The notes: generated by a model from the sequence alone, not told the origin. A stretch of 64,000 nucleotides of DNA from Chryseobacterium daecheongense (GCA_027920525.1 CP115858.1:3472001-3536000), one strand, 5' to 3'; numbered from the stretch's first letter, positions 35,777-46,343 are shown. A program made the numbers and translations.

Positions 35777-36577
35777 TTAAAATACGGTTGCTGCCAGCTG
35801 AATCCTTGCATATTTATTTGATGGATTCCACATGGCCATCATTGATACGGGAAGGGTATAATGTTCCGTTATCTTTAAAGCTTTGCTGACTTTGATACCT
35901 ACATTTACGATATCAAAACTGTTTTTTCCATTACCATATAAAAATGTGCTGTCATTGAAGGCAAAGCCTCCACCAACAAATGCATCCAGATTTACTTTTT
36001 GATGGGCAATAACAGGATAGCTTACCTGAACATACGTGGAATATTTATTCTTTTTATAGCTCCCGTCCGGTTTCAAAACAACTTCTCCCGCATTAGCGCC
36101 TCCATAAAGCATGATGTCTGCTTCAATGTTTAAAGGGAACGAAGGACCGAAGGTGTAATTTGTTCTCAGATCAATAATATGGGCGGTTCTTCTGTTTGAA
36201 TAATTAAAGATATCATCCGAAGCTACTGCAGTATTGATGTTTCTGGAGTTAAATAAGTCCCATAACCCAATATAAAGCCGTCCGTCAGAATACTGAACAT
36301 AATAATTGATCTCTTTATAATGCGTGCCATCCTTGTCGTCGGTTAAAGCGGATGCTCCCCATATTCCCACTTTCCATTTTTTTTCTTTATCCAAAGCGTA
36401 AGAAAGGTTTCCCATTACCACGGGCTTATCTGTAATAATCAAGCCTCTCCACAAGTGGTTATTCTGGATATTAGCAGTGAAATCCAGGCGACCGTCATCC
36501 TTGACTTCTGTGTCCTCCTGGGCAAAGAGACTCCCTGTACCTAAAATAATCAGGCATATAAAAAGTAGTTTTTTCAT
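35777..36577 (-). CDS. Outer membrane beta-barrel protein in the glp operon
   Basis: 266 aa with a signal peptide (GTGSLFAQ), alternating amphipathic strands and a terminal aromatic residue (AATVF). It resembles TorF-type small porins (LWRGLIITDKPVVMGNLSYA). It follows glpF by 18 nt and ends the operon, so glycerol or glycerol-phosphate passage through the outer membrane is a reasonable inference, but no substrate is shown by sequence. Confidence 0.7.
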   Translation of the reverse strand: MKKLLFICLIILGTGSLFAQEDTEVKDDGRLDFTANIQNNHLWRGLIITDKPVVMGNLSYALDKEKKWKVGIWGASALTDDKDGTHYKEINYYVQYSDGRLYIGLWDLFNSRNINTAVASDDIFNYSNRRTAHIIDLRTNYTFGPSFPLNIEADIMLYGGANAGEVVLKPDGSYKKNKYSTYVQVSYPVIAHQKVNLDAFVGGGFAFNDSTFLYGNGKNSFDIVNVGIKVSKALKITEHYTLPVSMMAMWNPSNKYARIQLAATVF

Positions 36578-36595
36578 ACTGTAAACTTTCTTTGA

Positions 36596-37327
36596 TTAAC
36601 TTAAAGCGAGATGCAATAAAGCCGCAAGGGTTGCTCCTAGCACTGGTCCTGCAATAGGAATCCATGCATATCCCCAATCACTGCTTCCTTTTACCGGAAG
36701 AATAGCGTGCATAATCCTTGGTCCAAGGTCACGGGCAGGATTAATGGCATAACCTGTAGTTCCTCCTAATGATAAGCCAATAGCCCAAACAAGTAAGGTA
36801 ACAGGTAGAGCACCAACAGTCCCCAGTCCGATCTTAGCGGTCGGATCATTACCCAAAGTGAGGCTTGGATCGGCAAAATGGAAGATCACAAAAACAAGCA
36901 CGAACGTTCCTATAATTTCACTGATAAGATTCGAAACCGGCTTTCTTATTGCCGGACCTGTGCTGAAACATGCTAATTTTGCCCCTTCATCTTCGGTAAT
37001 GGCAAAGTGATCCTTATTAAATAGCCAGACAAGAAAAGCACCTAACATGGCGCCAATCATTTCTCCGGCGATATATGTGGGAACCAGATCCCATGAAAAT
37101 TTTCCCGCGATAGCCAGGCCTAACGTTACGGCAGGGTTCAGATGAGCGCCACTCACTGGCCCTGCAACCGTTACCCCAACGAAAACTGCAAGTGCCCAGG
37201 CTGTGGTAATTACAATCCAACCGGAATTGTTTCCTTTTGTATCCTTTAAAACAACATTGGCCACTACACCGTTTCCGAGTAGGATCATAAGCATTGTTCC
37301 GATGATTTCTGCTATAAATGGAGTCAT
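36596..37327 (-). CDS. glpF: Glycerol facilitator, aquaglyceroporin (MIP family)
   Basis: 243 aa with six TM helices and the two NPA loops: GAHLNPAVTLG and GYAINPARDLGPR. The Asp after the second NPAR is typical of glycerol-conducting members. It lies 22 nt after glpK and 18 nt before the barrel gene. Confidence 0.95.
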   Translation of the reverse strand: MTPFIAEIIGTMLMILLGNGVVANVVLKDTKGNNSGWIVITTAWALAVFVGVTVAGPVSGAHLNPAVTLGLAIAGKFSWDLVPTYIAGEMIGAMLGAFLVWLFNKDHFAITEDEGAKLACFSTGPAIRKPVSNLISEIIGTFVLVFVIFHFADPSLTLGNDPTAKIGLGTVGALPVTLLVWAIGLSLGGTTGYAINPARDLGPRIMHAILPVKGSSDWGYAWIPIAGPVLGATLAALLHLALS

Positions 37328-37349
37328 AGTTTATTTTATTTAGTGGAAA

Positions 37350-38846
37350 TTAATCTTCAATCCAATCTTGAGAACGCTTTACTGCTTTGTGCCAGAAGTG
37401 GATCATCTTGTCGGCTTTTTCTTTCTCAAGCTGAGGGTGGAAGTCTTTATCCACGATCCATTGAGATTGAATTTCGTCAATATTTTTCCAATAACCTACT
37501 GCAAGTCCGGCAAGATAGGCAGCACCCAGGGCTGTTGTTTCTAAAGTTCTTGGGCGTGTAATCTTGAAACCGAATAGATCAGACTGGATTTGCATTAGTA
37601 AGTCGCTATTGGAAGCACCACCATCAACTCTTAGCTCTAAACTACCAGTTCCGGAATCTGCCTCCATCGCTTTTACAATATCATATACCTGGAATGCTAT
37701 ACCTTCTAGAGTAGCTCTGGCAATATGTCCGTTAGTGGTTCCTCTTGTCACTCCAACAATAGTTCCCCTTGCATACTGATCCCAATATGGAGCTCCCAGA
37801 CCTGTAAGTGCCGGTACAAAATAAACACCTCCATTATCTTCGACGGTTTTGGCCAGACTGTTAATTTCGTCAGCTGAGTTAATTAATTTGAGCCCGTCTC
37901 TTACCCATTGAATTGCAGCCCCTCCCACAAAAACACTGCCTTCCAGTGCATAATTAACTTCTCCGTTTATCTTCCATGCAACGGTTGTCAGCAAGTTGTT
38001 CTTAGAGTGAACGGCCTCTTTCCCTGTGTTCATCAAAAGAAAGCATCCTGTACCGTATGTATTTTTTACCATTCCCGGTGTTGTACACATTTGTCCGAAC
38101 AAAGCTGCCTGCTGGTCTCCGGCAATACCTGCAATTGGGATTTTTGTTGAGAATAAAGTGGTAGCGGTTTCTCCATAAACTTCACTGCTTTGTTTTACTT
38201 CAGGAAGGATCGCTTTTGGAATATTAAATAACTTTAAAAGATCTTCATCCCATTCTAAAGATTGGATGTTTAGGAGCATTGTTCTGCTTGCGTTCGAAAC
38301 ATCTGTGATAAACATTTTTCCACGCGTTAGCTTCCATACCAGCCATGTATCAACAGTTCCAAAACACAATTTTCCTGCTTCTGCCTGCTCTCTTGCTCCA
38401 TCTACATTATCAAGGATCCACTTTACTTTGGTTGCTGAAAAATAAGCATCAAGAACCAAACCTGTTTTTTCTTTGATCATGTCTGTATACCCTTGTTCTT
38501 TTAGCGAGTCACAGTATTTTGATGTTCTCCTGTCCTGCCATACGATAGCATTATAAACGGGTTCACCTGTTTCTCTGTCCCAAACGATCGTTGTTTCGCG
38601 CTGGTTTGTAATCCCTATCGCTGCAACCTCAAGCCCTGAGATACCTGCTTTAGCGATAACTTCTGCTGCTACCGATACCTGGGAAGACCAGATTTCATTA
38701 GGGTCATGCTCTACCCAACCCGGGGTAGGAAATATCTGTTCAAAACTTTTCTGAGAAACAAATTCTATTTCTCCGCTGTGATTGAATAAAATGGCTCTTG
38801 ACGAAGTTGTGCCTTGGTCCAGAGCGAGAATTAACTTTTCACTCAT
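37350..38846 (-). CDS. glpK: Glycerol kinase
   Basis: 498 aa FGGY kinase making sn-glycerol 3-phosphate from glycerol and [18 protein letters not shown] at the start, [19 protein letters not shown] (with substrate Arg-Glu), [13 protein letters not shown] and [12 protein letters not shown] are diagnostic. It is coupled with glpD (19-nt gap) upstream and glpF downstream. Confidence 0.97.
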   Translation of the reverse strand: MSEKLILALDQGTTSSRAILFNHSGEIEFVSQKSFEQIFPTPGWVEHDPNEIWSSQVSVAAEVIAKAGISGLEVAAIGITNQRETTIVWDRETGEPVYNAIVWQDRRTSKYCDSLKEQGYTDMIKEKTGLVLDAYFSATKVKWILDNVDGAREQAEAGKLCFGTVDTWLVWKLTRGKMFITDVSNASRTMLLNIQSLEWDEDLLKLFNIPKAILPEVKQSSEVYGETATTLFSTKIPIAGIAGDQQAALFGQMCTTPGMVKNTYGTGCFLLMNTGKEAVHSKNNLLTTVAWKINGEVNYALEGSVFVGGAAIQWVRDGLKLINSADEINSLAKTVEDNGGVYFVPALTGLGAPYWDQYARGTIVGVTRGTTNGHIARATLEGIAFQVYDIVKAMEADSGTGSLELRVDGGASNSDLLMQIQSDLFGFKITRPRTLETTALGAAYLAGLAVGYWKNIDEIQSQWIVDKDFHPQLEKEKADKMIHFWHKAVKRSQDWIED

Positions 38847-38865
38847 GTTGTGACGTTGATTTAGG

Positions 38866-40455
38866 TTAAATGGATCTTGGCGAATAAGGAGTTAACAGGT
38901 ATCCCTTTGCCAATTCGATAAATTCTCTTTCCTGCTCATTAGCCCATTCCTCTGAATGTCCGTTTTCTTTTGCGATAATAGAAGCAATCTTATGTGCACT
39001 GTCGATTGCTGCTCTTGCATCTAAAAATAAAAGACGGACTCTTCGGGCCAGGATGTCCTCAATGGTTTCTGCCATTTCCTGACGGATTGCCCAAATTGCT
39101 TCAGCAACTGTGAATGGATGATCAGGATGTATTTTTTCTGAAAATTCAGGATTGCTCTGCTGTAGTTTTTTGATTTCCGGAATGTCTGATCCGTAAACAT
39201 ACAAATGATTGCTTCTGTCTACCGTTTCAGGTTTTACATTTCCATGAATCGAAAGATGTTCTGTTTTGGATGTAGTTGTTCCCAGATGGTGAACTTTCAT
39301 CGCTTCATCGATAGTATCTTCTGCCATTTTTCGATAGGTAGTCCATTTTCCTCCGATAATGGAAACCAATCCTGTATCGGATGTTACCACTTTATGGCTT
39401 CTCGAAACTTCTTTTGTGCTTTTGCTTCCATCCTTTGGTGCGGCAAGCGGCCGAAGTCCTGCAAAAACAGATTTTACATCTTCCCGAGTAGGTTTTTTTG
39501 CTAAATATTGTCTTGCTGTATTTAAAACAAACTTAATTTCTTCTTCCAATGCTCGTGGCTCAAAACTTTCACTTTCCAATAATGTATCGGTTGTTCCTAC
39601 AAGCGCTCTGTCGTGCCATGGAACGACAAATAAGACCCTTCCGTCAGAAGTTTTCGGAATCATAATGGCGTCGTCACTTTTCAAGAAGGACTTATCCAGT
39701 ACCAAATGAATACCCTGGCTTGGAACAACGAATTTTCCATGTTTCGGGTTGTTCATATTCAGGATATCATTCGTGAAAACTCCTGTCGCATTAATGACTA
39801 CTTTTGCGTGGATTTCAAATTGCTGCTTAGTAAACTGATCTTCAGCGATTACACCGATTACTTTATTGGAACTGTTTTTTATCAGGTTAATTACTTTAAC
39901 ATAATTAACTGCTGTGCCTCCTTTTTCAATAATGGTCTGGGTTAAATTAACAGCCAATCTCGCGTCATCAAACTGCCCGTCCTGATATACAACCCCGCTT
40001 GCCAGATTTTTCTGTTCAATCGTCGGAAGTTTTTCAACTGTTTTTGATTTGCTGATATATTTTGTTTTACCTAAGCTTAATTTCCCTGCCAGAAAATCGT
40101 AAATCGAAAGTCCTATTTTGTAATAAATTCCTCCCCACCATGTATAATTAGGAATAATAAATGATTGATTTTTTACCACATGGGCTGCATTTTTTGCCAA
40201 TAATCCCCTTTCCTTCAATGCCTCTTTTACCAAACCGATATCTCCCTGTGCCAAATATCTTACGCCGCCGTGTACCAGCTTTGTACTTCTGCTGGAAGTA
40301 GCTTTCGCGAAATCGTGAGATTCCAGCAGTAATGTTTTAAACCCTCTGCTTACTGCGTCCAATGCCGAACCTAAACCGCTTGCTCCTCCACCAATGACTA
40401 AAAAGTCCCATTCTTTTACGGTGGTTAATTTGCTGAGTTCTTCATTTCGTTTCAT
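38866..40455 (-). CDS. glpD: FAD-dependent glycerol-3-phosphate dehydrogenase
   Basis: 529 aa. The FAD-binding [18 protein letters not shown], the membrane-type features [15 protein letters not shown] and [14 protein letters not shown] fit GlpD. It oxidises glycerol 3-phosphate and feeds electrons to quinone. It is the promoter-proximal gene of the operon, divergent from the DeoR-type regulator; three TTTCG motifs lie over its start and upstream. Confidence 0.96.
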   Translation of the reverse strand: MKRNEELSKLTTVKEWDFLVIGGGASGLGSALDAVSRGFKTLLLESHDFAKATSSRSTKLVHGGVRYLAQGDIGLVKEALKERGLLAKNAAHVVKNQSFIIPNYTWWGGIYYKIGLSIYDFLAGKLSLGKTKYISKSKTVEKLPTIEQKNLASGVVYQDGQFDDARLAVNLTQTIIEKGGTAVNYVKVINLIKNSSNKVIGVIAEDQFTKQQFEIHAKVVINATGVFTNDILNMNNPKHGKFVVPSQGIHLVLDKSFLKSDDAIMIPKTSDGRVLFVVPWHDRALVGTTDTLLESESFEPRALEEEIKFVLNTARQYLAKKPTREDVKSVFAGLRPLAAPKDGSKSTKEVSRSHKVVTSDTGLVSIIGGKWTTYRKMAEDTIDEAMKVHHLGTTTSKTEHLSIHGNVKPETVDRSNHLYVYGSDIPEIKKLQQSNPEFSEKIHPDHPFTVAEAIWAIRQEMAETIEDILARRVRLLFLDARAAIDSAHKIASIIAKENGHSEEWANEQEREFIELAKGYLLTPYSPRSI

Positions 40456-40474
40456 AATGTTTCGTTAAGTTTCG
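40445..40474 (-). promoter_or_regulatory. TTTCG cluster, candidate GlpR operator
   Basis: TTTCG occurs three times: 40445-40449, 40460-40464 and 40470-40474, the last two 10 bp apart. E. coli GlpR operators contain the half-site ATGTTCG; here ATGTTTCGTTA is similar. The cluster lies between glpD and the divergent regulator gene. Confidence 0.45.
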
Positions 40475-40569
40475 AATTCAAAGCTAGTAATTAAAAATGA
40501 AAGTAAAAAGAAAATAAGTGAAATTTTATGTTCTTGGAAAAAAACAATAACTTTGGGGAAAGAAAAAGA

Positions 40570-41334
40570 ATGGAAAAATTAATACCAAGGCATACTGAGA
40601 TACTGCAGGAGCTGGAAAAGAAAGATTATGTTCTCGTGCAGGAATTATGCGAAAAGTATAATGTTTCTTCCGTTACCATTCGAAAGGATCTGAACTATTT
40701 AGAAAGCTTGGGTCTTCTTTTTCGAAATCATGGAGGTGCAAGCAAGCATGTGAGGTATGCGTATGAAAAGAACGTAGATGAAAAGGAGAATATTAATGTA
40801 GAGGCTAAGCAGAATATTGCCAAGGCGGCAGTGAAACTTATAGAAGAAAACGATTGTATTATTCTGGCTTCAGGAACTACAATGCATTATCTGGCAAGGA
40901 TGCTGGTGAATTTCGGCCGTCTTACTGTGCTTACGTCATCGCTGAGAGTGGCATTGGAGTTATGCAATAATCCTAATATAAATATTATACAATTGGGGGG
41001 TGAGGTTCGTAAAAGTTCTACATCGATCGTGGGCTCTATATCCGAAACAATTCTTGCTCAGTTTTCATGCAATAAATTATTCCTGGGGGTAGACGGCATT
41101 GATATGGATTTTGGAATCAGTACTTCCAATGCAGCTGAAGCACATCTCAATCAATTAATGATAGAATGTTCCGATAAAGTGATGATATTGGCGGACTCAT
41201 CCAAACTAAACAAAAAAGGCTTCGGTAAGATTTCTTCTTTAGATAAAATAGATTATCTGATTACCGATGATGGCATACTAGAAGAGGATAAAAAGAGGCT
41301 CGAAGAAATAGGTCTGAGTGTTATCACGAAGTAG
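40570..41334 (+). CDS. glpR: DeoR/GlpR-family transcription regulator
   Basis: 254 aa from the ATG giving MEKLIPRHTEIL, the normal DeoR start; the first ATG at 40528 adds 14 residues. An N-terminal HTH (VQELCEKYNVSSVTIRKDLNYL) precedes the sugar-isomerase-like effector domain (IILASGTTMHYLARML, KLFLGVDGID, MILADSSKL). It is divergent from glpD-glpK-glpF, so it probably represses that operon and responds to glycerol 3-phosphate. Confidence 0.88.
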   Translation: MEKLIPRHTEILQELEKKDYVLVQELCEKYNVSSVTIRKDLNYLESLGLLFRNHGGASKHVRYAYEKNVDEKENINVEAKQNIAKAAVKLIEENDCIILASGTTMHYLARMLVNFGRLTVLTSSLRVALELCNNPNINIIQLGGEVRKSSTSIVGSISETILAQFSCNKLFLGVDGIDMDFGISTSNAAEAHLNQLMIECSDKVMILADSSKLNKKGFGKISSLDKIDYLITDDGILEEDKKRLEEIGLSVITK

Positions 41335-41426
41335 CCATGCTATGTTCTATGCTCTGGTTAGATTCGGGCTTGAAAAGTAATTTATTTTGTAAACGACTAA
41401 AAATCAAAATATTTTGCTGTAAAAAT

Positions 41427-41456
41427 TTGTCAATCTAAAAATTATCCATAAATTTG
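41427..41456 (+). promoter_or_regulatory. Promoter of the rplC-rplQ cluster
   Basis: TTG (41427-41429), a 19-nt spacer and TAAATTTG (41449-41456) match the Bacteroidota consensus exactly. It restarts transcription after the 13-kb interruption; the inferred start near 41463 is at the foot of a leader hairpin. Confidence 0.85.
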
Positions 41457-41460
41457 CACA

Positions 41461-41524
41461 CTCATTTTAGGGGAAAAGTATGCCCATCTCAAACGTGGAA
41501 ATTACTTAGCTTGCTGAAAATGAG
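41461..41524 (+). promoter_or_regulatory. Structured leader RNA candidate before rplC
   Basis: CTCATTTT (41461-41468) pairs perfectly with AAAATGAG (41517-41524). Nested within are AAGTA/TACTT (41476-41480, 41503-41507) and CCA/TGG. The outer stem starts at the inferred transcription start. This is the place where E. coli has the L4-regulated S10 leader; no homology is claimed. Confidence 0.6.
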
Positions 41525-41560
41525 GATAAATAAAGGATAAATTTTATTATAACATAAACA

Positions 41561-42187
41561 ATGTCAGGTATTATTGGTAAAAAAATCGGTATGACGTCTT
41601 TGTTTAACGAAGAAGGAAAAAACATTCCTTGTACAGTTATTCAAGCTGGTCCGTGCTCGGTTTTACAGGTCAGAACCATTGAAAAGGACGGTTATAAGTC
41701 AGTTCAATTAGGTTTCGATGACAAGAGTGAAAAGAACGTTGGTAAAGCGTTAGCTGGCCATTTTAAAAAGGCTGGTTCTGCTCCTAAAGCTAAATTGGTA
41801 GAATTCTACAGAGAATTCGTTGATGAAGTAAAAGTAGGAGAAGAAGTAAAAGTTGATTTATTCGCTGAAGGTGAGTATGTTGACGTAACAGGGACTTCAA
41901 AAGGTAAAGGCTTCCAGGGTGTTGTTAAAAGACACGGATTTGGAGGTGTAATGCAGGCAACTCATGGTCAGCACAACAGACTTAGAGCTCCAGGTTCTAT
42001 CGGTGCTGGTTCAGACCCTTCAAGAGTATTCAAAGGGATGAGAATGGCTGGAAGAATGGGAGGTAAGCAGGTAACTGTTCAAAACCTTCAAGTATTAAAA
42101 GTGGATCAAGAACAAAATCTTTTAGTAGTAAAAGGTGCTGTTCCGGGAGCTAAAAATTCTTATGTAATTATCAGAAAATGGAACTAG
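41561..42187 (+). CDS. rplC: 50S ribosomal protein L3
   Basis: 208 aa. [13 protein letters not shown] at the start and the peptidyl-transferase-reaching loop with [17 protein letters not shown] sequence fit L3. It is the first gene after its promoter and leader. Its last 10 nt overlap rplD, so the two are translationally coupled. Confidence 0.98.
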   Translation: MSGIIGKKIGMTSLFNEEGKNIPCTVIQAGPCSVLQVRTIEKDGYKSVQLGFDDKSEKNVGKALAGHFKKAGSAPKAKLVEFYREFVDEVKVGEEVKVDLFAEGEYVDVTGTSKGKGFQGVVKRHGFGGVMQATHGQHNRLRAPGSIGAGSDPSRVFKGMRMAGRMGGKQVTVQNLQVLKVDQEQNLLVVKGAVPGAKNSYVIIRKWN

Positions 42188-42807
42188 TAGTATTAAATAC
42201 ATCAGGAAAAGAGACCGGAAGAAAAGTAACTCTAGACGAAACAGTATTCGGAATTGAGCCAAATCAGCACGCGGTTTACTTAGAAGTTAAGCAATATCTT
42301 GCCGCTCAGAGACAAGGTACTCATAAATCAAAAGAAAGAAGCGAAATTACGGCTTCTACTAAAAAGCTTAAGAAGCAAAAAGGATCTGGATCTGCTAGAT
42401 ATGGTGATATTAAATCTCCAACATTCAGAGGTGGAGGTAGAGTATTCGGACCTAAGCCAAGAGACTACAGATTCAAATTGAATAAAGCTCTTAAGAGATT
42501 AGCAAAAAAATCTGTTTTATCTCAGAAATTGAGAGATAACAGTATTAAAGTATTAGAGGCTTTCAATTTCGAAACTCCTAAAACTAAAGAGTTTATCAAC
42601 ATCAATAACGCTTTAGGATTCGAAGGTAAAAAATCTCTTTACATCTTAGATGAAGCAAACAAAAATGTTTATTTATCTTCAAGAAACCTACCTAAGACTA
42701 AAGTTCTTGCTTATAACGAAATTAGTTCTTATGACCTAATCAATGCAGGTGAGATCGTATTCTTAGAAGGTGCTATCGAGAAATTCCAAGAAAATTTAAA
42801 GAAATAA
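42178..42807 (+). CDS. rplD: 50S ribosomal protein L4
   Basis: 209 aa. The extended loop with [19 protein letters not shown] reaches the exit tunnel and is the place of macrolide-resistance changes in other bacteria; it is intact. In E. coli L4 represses the S10 operon, so it is a natural candidate ligand for the leader upstream of rplC. Confidence 0.98.
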   Translation: MELVVLNTSGKETGRKVTLDETVFGIEPNQHAVYLEVKQYLAAQRQGTHKSKERSEITASTKKLKKQKGSGSARYGDIKSPTFRGGGRVFGPKPRDYRFKLNKALKRLAKKSVLSQKLRDNSIKVLEAFNFETPKTKEFININNALGFEGKKSLYILDEANKNVYLSSRNLPKTKVLAYNEISSYDLINAGEIVFLEGAIEKFQENLKK

Positions 42808-42810
42808 GTC

Positions 42811-43101
42811 ATGTCTATTATTATTAAACCAGTTATTTCAGAAAAGGCTAATTACCTTACAGATTTAAGAGGTTCTTATTCTTTCTTAGTGGATACTAAG
42901 GCGAATAAAATCCAGATCAAAAAAGCTGTTGAAGCAGCTTACGGTGTAAAAGTAGCAGACGTTAACACAATGATTTATGCTCCGAAGGTTTCTTCGAAAT
43001 ACACTAAAAAAGGTCTTCAAGTAGGAAAGACAAACAAATTGAAAAAAGCGGTAATCAAACTTGCTGAAGGTGAGGTTATCGATATTTTTGCTGTAAATTA
43101 A
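42811..43101 (+). CDS. rplW: 50S ribosomal protein L23
   Basis: 96 aa, near the tunnel exit, docking site for trigger factor and SRP. KPVISEKANYLTDL and the basic loop (KVSSKYTKKGLQVGK) fit the family. It lies 3 nt after rplD. Confidence 0.97.
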   Translation: MSIIIKPVISEKANYLTDLRGSYSFLVDTKANKIQIKKAVEAAYGVKVADVNTMIYAPKVSSKYTKKGLQVGKTNKLKKAVIKLAEGEVIDIFAVN

Positions 43102-43123
43102 TTATTAATTATAAATAATAGTA

Positions 43124-43945
43124 ATGTCTGTTAGAAAATTAAAACCTATCACCCCGGGACAGAGATTCAGAATTGTAAATAATTTTGAGGAAATTACTAC
43201 CAACAAACCAGAGAAATCTCTAACAGTTGGTATTAAAAAGTCAGGTGGACGTAACCAAACAGGTAAAATGACCATGCGTTACACCGGAGGTGGACACAAA
43301 AAGAAATACAGAATTATCGACTTCAAAAGAAACAAACATGATGTTGAAGCAACGGTAAAATCTGTAGAATACGATCCAAACAGAACTGCATTTATCGCTT
43401 TATTAGAGTACGCAGATGGAGAGAAGAGATATATCATCGCTCCAAACGGTATTAAAGTTGATCAAAAGGTGATTGCAGGAGAAAGCGTAGAGCCAAATAT
43501 CGGTAACGCAATGAAATTGAAAAATATTCCATTAGGTACTGTTATTTCTTGTGTTGAAATGAAGCCTGGACAAGGTGCTATTTTAGCAAGAAGTGCTGGC
43601 TCTTCAGCTCAATTAACTTCAAGAGACGGAAAATATGCAATCATCAAATTGCCTTCAGGAGAATCTAGAATGATCCTTACTGAATGTTATGCAATGATTG
43701 GATCTGTTTCTAACTCTGATCACCAATTAACAGTATCAGGAAAAGCTGGTAGAAGCAGATGGTTAGGTAGAAGACCAAGAACAAGAGCGGTTGTAATGAA
43801 CCCGGTAGATCACCCAATGGGTGGTGGTGAAGGACGTTCTTCAGGAGGTCACCCAAGGTCTAGAAACGGTAAACCGGCTAAAGGTTACAAAACTAGAAAG
43901 AAAAACAAAGTGTCTAACCGTTACATCGTATCTAAAAGAAAATAA
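43124..43945 (+). CDS. rplB: 50S ribosomal protein L2
   Basis: 273 aa, needed for peptidyl transfer and subunit joining. The C-terminal [20 protein letters not shown], with the catalytically important His, is intact. It is followed after 2 nt by rpsS. Confidence 0.98.
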   Translation: MSVRKLKPITPGQRFRIVNNFEEITTNKPEKSLTVGIKKSGGRNQTGKMTMRYTGGGHKKKYRIIDFKRNKHDVEATVKSVEYDPNRTAFIALLEYADGEKRYIIAPNGIKVDQKVIAGESVEPNIGNAMKLKNIPLGTVISCVEMKPGQGAILARSAGSSAQLTSRDGKYAIIKLPSGESRMILTECYAMIGSVSNSDHQLTVSGKAGRSRWLGRRPRTRAVVMNPVDHPMGGGEGRSSGGHPRSRNGKPAKGYKTRKKNKVSNRYIVSKRK

Positions 43946-43947
43946 TT

Positions 43948-44226
43948 ATGGCAAGATCACTTAAAAAAGGACCGTTCATTCATCATACTTTAGATAAGAA
44001 GGTTCAGGCAAATATAGAGTCTGGTAAGAAGACAGTTATCAAAACTTGGTCTAGAGCATCGATGATCTCTCCGGACTTCGTAGGACAAACTATTGCTGTA
44101 CATAACGGGAAATCTTTTATCCCTGTATATGTTACAGAAAACATGGTTGGTCACAAGTTAGGCGAATTTTCTCCAACAAGATCTTTCAGAGGTCATGGTG
44201 GTAACAAAAACAAAGGAAGCAGATAA
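43948..44226 (+). CDS. rpsS: 30S ribosomal protein S19
   Basis: 92 aa, canonical. [17 protein letters not shown] and [27 protein letters not shown] (shown in part) are diagnostic; S19 binds 16S in the head with S13. Confidence 0.98.
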   Translation: MARSLKKGPFIHHTLDKKVQANIESGKKTVIKTWSRASMISPDFVGQTIAVHNGKSFIPVYVTENMVGHKLGEFSPTRSFRGHGGNKNKGSR

Positions 44227-44228
44227 TC

Positions 44229-44627
44229 ATGGGATCAAGAAAACAAGATAGTTCAATCGCAAGAAAAGAAGCTAACAAAGACGTTGTAAAGGCTTCATTA
44301 AACAATTGCCCGTCTTCTCCAAGAAAAATGAGATTAGTTGCTGATATCATCAGAGGAGAGCAGGTAGATAAAGCTCTTTATATCCTTAAATATTCTAAAA
44401 AAGAAGCATCTAACAAGTTAGAGAAATTACTTCTTTCTGCTATGGCAAACTGGCAGACGAAAAACGAAGGTTCGGATATAGAAGAAGCTAACCTTATCAT
44501 TAAAGAAATATTCGTGGATAGTGCAAGACAATTGAAGAGACTAAGACCAGCTCCACAAGGTAGAGGTCATAGAATCAGAAAAAGATCTAACCACGTTACA
44601 CTAATCTTAGGTAATAAAGAAAATTAA
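44229..44627 (+). CDS. rplV: 50S ribosomal protein L22
   Basis: 132 aa. [20 protein letters not shown] and the C-terminal hairpin [21 protein letters not shown] (in part) line the exit tunnel. The N-terminus is about 20 residues longer than the E. coli protein. Confidence 0.97.
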   Translation: MGSRKQDSSIARKEANKDVVKASLNNCPSSPRKMRLVADIIRGEQVDKALYILKYSKKEASNKLEKLLLSAMANWQTKNEGSDIEEANLIIKEIFVDSARQLKRLRPAPQGRGHRIRKRSNHVTLILGNKEN

Positions 44628-44634
44628 TCAAGGT

Positions 44635-45369
44635 ATGGGACAGAAGACAAATCCAATTGGTAACAGATTAGGTATCATCAGAGGATGGGATTCTAACTGG
44701 TTTGGTGGAAACGATTATGGAGACAGAATCGCTGAAGACTACAAAATCAGAAGATACCTTGAAGCTAGATTATCTAAAGGTGGAATTTCAAAAATCTTTA
44801 TTGAAAGAACATTAAAATTAGTTACAGTTACTATTACTACTGCTAGACCGGGACTTATCATCGGGAAAGGAGGTCAGGAAGTTGATAAATTGAAAGAAGA
44901 GTTGAAGAAATTGACTGGTAAGGATATTCAGATCAACATTTTCGAAATCAAAAGACCTGAGCTTGATGCAGTATTAGTTGCTGATAGCATTGCTAAGCAA
45001 ATTGAAAACAGAATTTCTTACAGAAGAGCTGTTAAAATGGCTATTGCAAGCACAATGAGAATGGGTGCAGAAGGTATCAAAGTTCAGATCTCTGGTAGAT
45101 TGAACGGAGCTGAAATGGCAAGAAGCGAATCTTTCAAAGACGGAAGAATTCCTTTATCTACTTTCAGAGCTGATATCGATTACCACATTGCAGAGGCTCA
45201 TACTACTTATGGTAGACTTGGGGTTAAAGTTTGGATTATGAAAGGTGAAGTTTATGGTAAAAGAGAACTTTCTCCTTTAGTAGGACAACAGAAAAAAGGA
45301 CCTTCAGGAGGAGGAAACAGAGGAGACAGAGATAACAGAAGACCTTCAAGAGATAAAAAAAATAATTAA
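44635..45369 (+). CDS. rpsC: 30S ribosomal protein S3
   Basis: 244 aa. It has the KH domain with [14 protein letters not shown], and the S3 C-domain ([20 protein letters not shown]). The last 25 residues are a Gly/Arg/Asp/Asn-rich tail ([19 protein letters not shown]) of Bacteroidota type. An unusually long 78-nt gap to rplP follows. Confidence 0.97.
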   Translation: MGQKTNPIGNRLGIIRGWDSNWFGGNDYGDRIAEDYKIRRYLEARLSKGGISKIFIERTLKLVTVTITTARPGLIIGKGGQEVDKLKEELKKLTGKDIQINIFEIKRPELDAVLVADSIAKQIENRISYRRAVKMAIASTMRMGAEGIKVQISGRLNGAEMARSESFKDGRIPLSTFRADIDYHIAEAHTTYGRLGVKVWIMKGEVYGKRELSPLVGQQKKGPSGGGNRGDRDNRRPSRDKKNN

Positions 45370-45410
45370 TAAAATTTTAGAGGATAGTTTTTAAATGACC
45401 GTTACTTTTT

Positions 45411-45440
45411 TAAAATCTAAATTCTAAAATCTAAAATTTA
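45411..45440. repeat. AATCTAAA-type simple repeat between rpsC and rplP
   Basis: TAAAATCTAAATTCTAAAAT continues with CTAAAATTTAAG, repeating a TAAAATCT unit. Neighbouring gaps in the cluster are mostly under 25 nt, so this looks like inserted or expanded simple-sequence DNA. Confidence 0.4.
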
Positions 45441-45447
45441 AGAAATT

Positions 45448-45873
45448 ATGTTACAACCAAAAAGAACCAAATTCCGTAGAGTTCATAAGATGAAGATGAA
45501 GGGGATTGCTCAGAGAGGTAATCAACTTGCTTACGGAACTTTCGGAATCAAAGCTACAGAAGGAGCTTGGATCACTGCAAGACAGATTGAAGCTGCGCGT
45601 ATCGCTGCGACAAGATATATGAAGAGAGAAGGTCAACTATGGATCAAAATTTTCCCGGATAAGCCAATTACTAAAAAACCAGCTGAAGTAAGGATGGGTA
45701 AAGGTAAAGGTGCTGTGGAATATTGGGTAGCTGTAGTAAAGCCAGGTAAAATTATGTTTGAAGTGGGTGGTGTACCTTACGAAATCGCTAAGGAAGCTTT
45801 AAGACTTGCTGCTCAGAAATTACCGGTAGTGACCAAATTTGTAGTTGCGAACGATTTTGTTAAACCTCTATAA
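45448..45873 (+). CDS. rplP: 50S ribosomal protein L16
   Basis: 141 aa. [19 protein letters not shown] and [19 protein letters not shown] are diagnostic; L16 helps tRNA binding near the A site. Confidence 0.98.
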   Translation: MLQPKRTKFRRVHKMKMKGIAQRGNQLAYGTFGIKATEGAWITARQIEAARIAATRYMKREGQLWIKIFPDKPITKKPAEVRMGKGKGAVEYWVAVVKPGKIMFEVGGVPYEIAKEALRLAAQKLPVVTKFVVANDFVKPL

Positions 45874-45885
45874 TCTTTGAATACA

Positions 45886-46074
45886 ATGAAAAAAGCTGAA
45901 ATTAAAAATCTAAGCGCAGAAGATATTCAAGCTAAATTGACTGAAGCTAAAGCTGAGTTCTCTAAAATGAAATTAGCTCACAAAATCAGTCCTCTTGAAA
46001 ATCCAATTCAAATCAGAGATTTGAGAAAGACAATCGCAAGACTAAATACAGAGTTAACCACTAAACAACAATAA
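45886..46074 (+). CDS. rpmC: 50S ribosomal protein L29
   Basis: 62 aa from the ATG giving [14 protein letters not shown]; the upstream TTG at 45877 is not needed. The helical hairpin with [18 protein letters not shown] and [14 protein letters not shown] fits L29. Confidence 0.96.
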   Translation: MKKAEIKNLSAEDIQAKLTEAKAEFSKMKLAHKISPLENPIQIRDLRKTIARLNTELTTKQQ

Positions 46075-46088
46075 GATTTTCATACATT

Positions 46089-46343
46089 ATGGAAAGAAAC
46101 TTAAGAAAAGAAAGAATCGGAATAGTTTCCAGCAATAAAATGGAAAAGACCATTGTTGTAAGTGAGACTACTAGAGTGAAACACCCGATGTACGGTAAAT
46201 TCGTATTAAAAACGAAAAAATATACTGCACACGACGAAAACAACGAATGCACAGAAGGAGATACAGTTCTTATCCAAGAAACTAGACCAATGAGCAAGAG
46301 TAAAAGATGGAGATTAGTAAGAATCATTGAAAAAGCTAAGTAA
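46089..46343 (+). CDS. rpsQ: 30S ribosomal protein S17
   Basis: 84 aa OB-fold primary 16S binder. [16 protein letters not shown] and [14 protein letters not shown] are typical. Its stop overlaps the rplN start by one base (TAATG). Confidence 0.97.
   Translation: MERNLRKERIGIVSSNKMEKTIVVSETTRVKHPMYGKFVLKTKKYTAHDENNECTEGDTVLIQETRPMSKSKRWRLVRIIEKAK

Noticed and set aside
39205..39945. Plus-strand ORFs inside glpD
   Set aside because: Shadows; glpD is full length with FAD and substrate motifs.
28546..41426. Recent mobile island splitting the ribosomal cluster
   Set aside because: No integrase, transposase, tRNA, direct repeats or att-like ends were seen, and the content includes ordinary glp genes.
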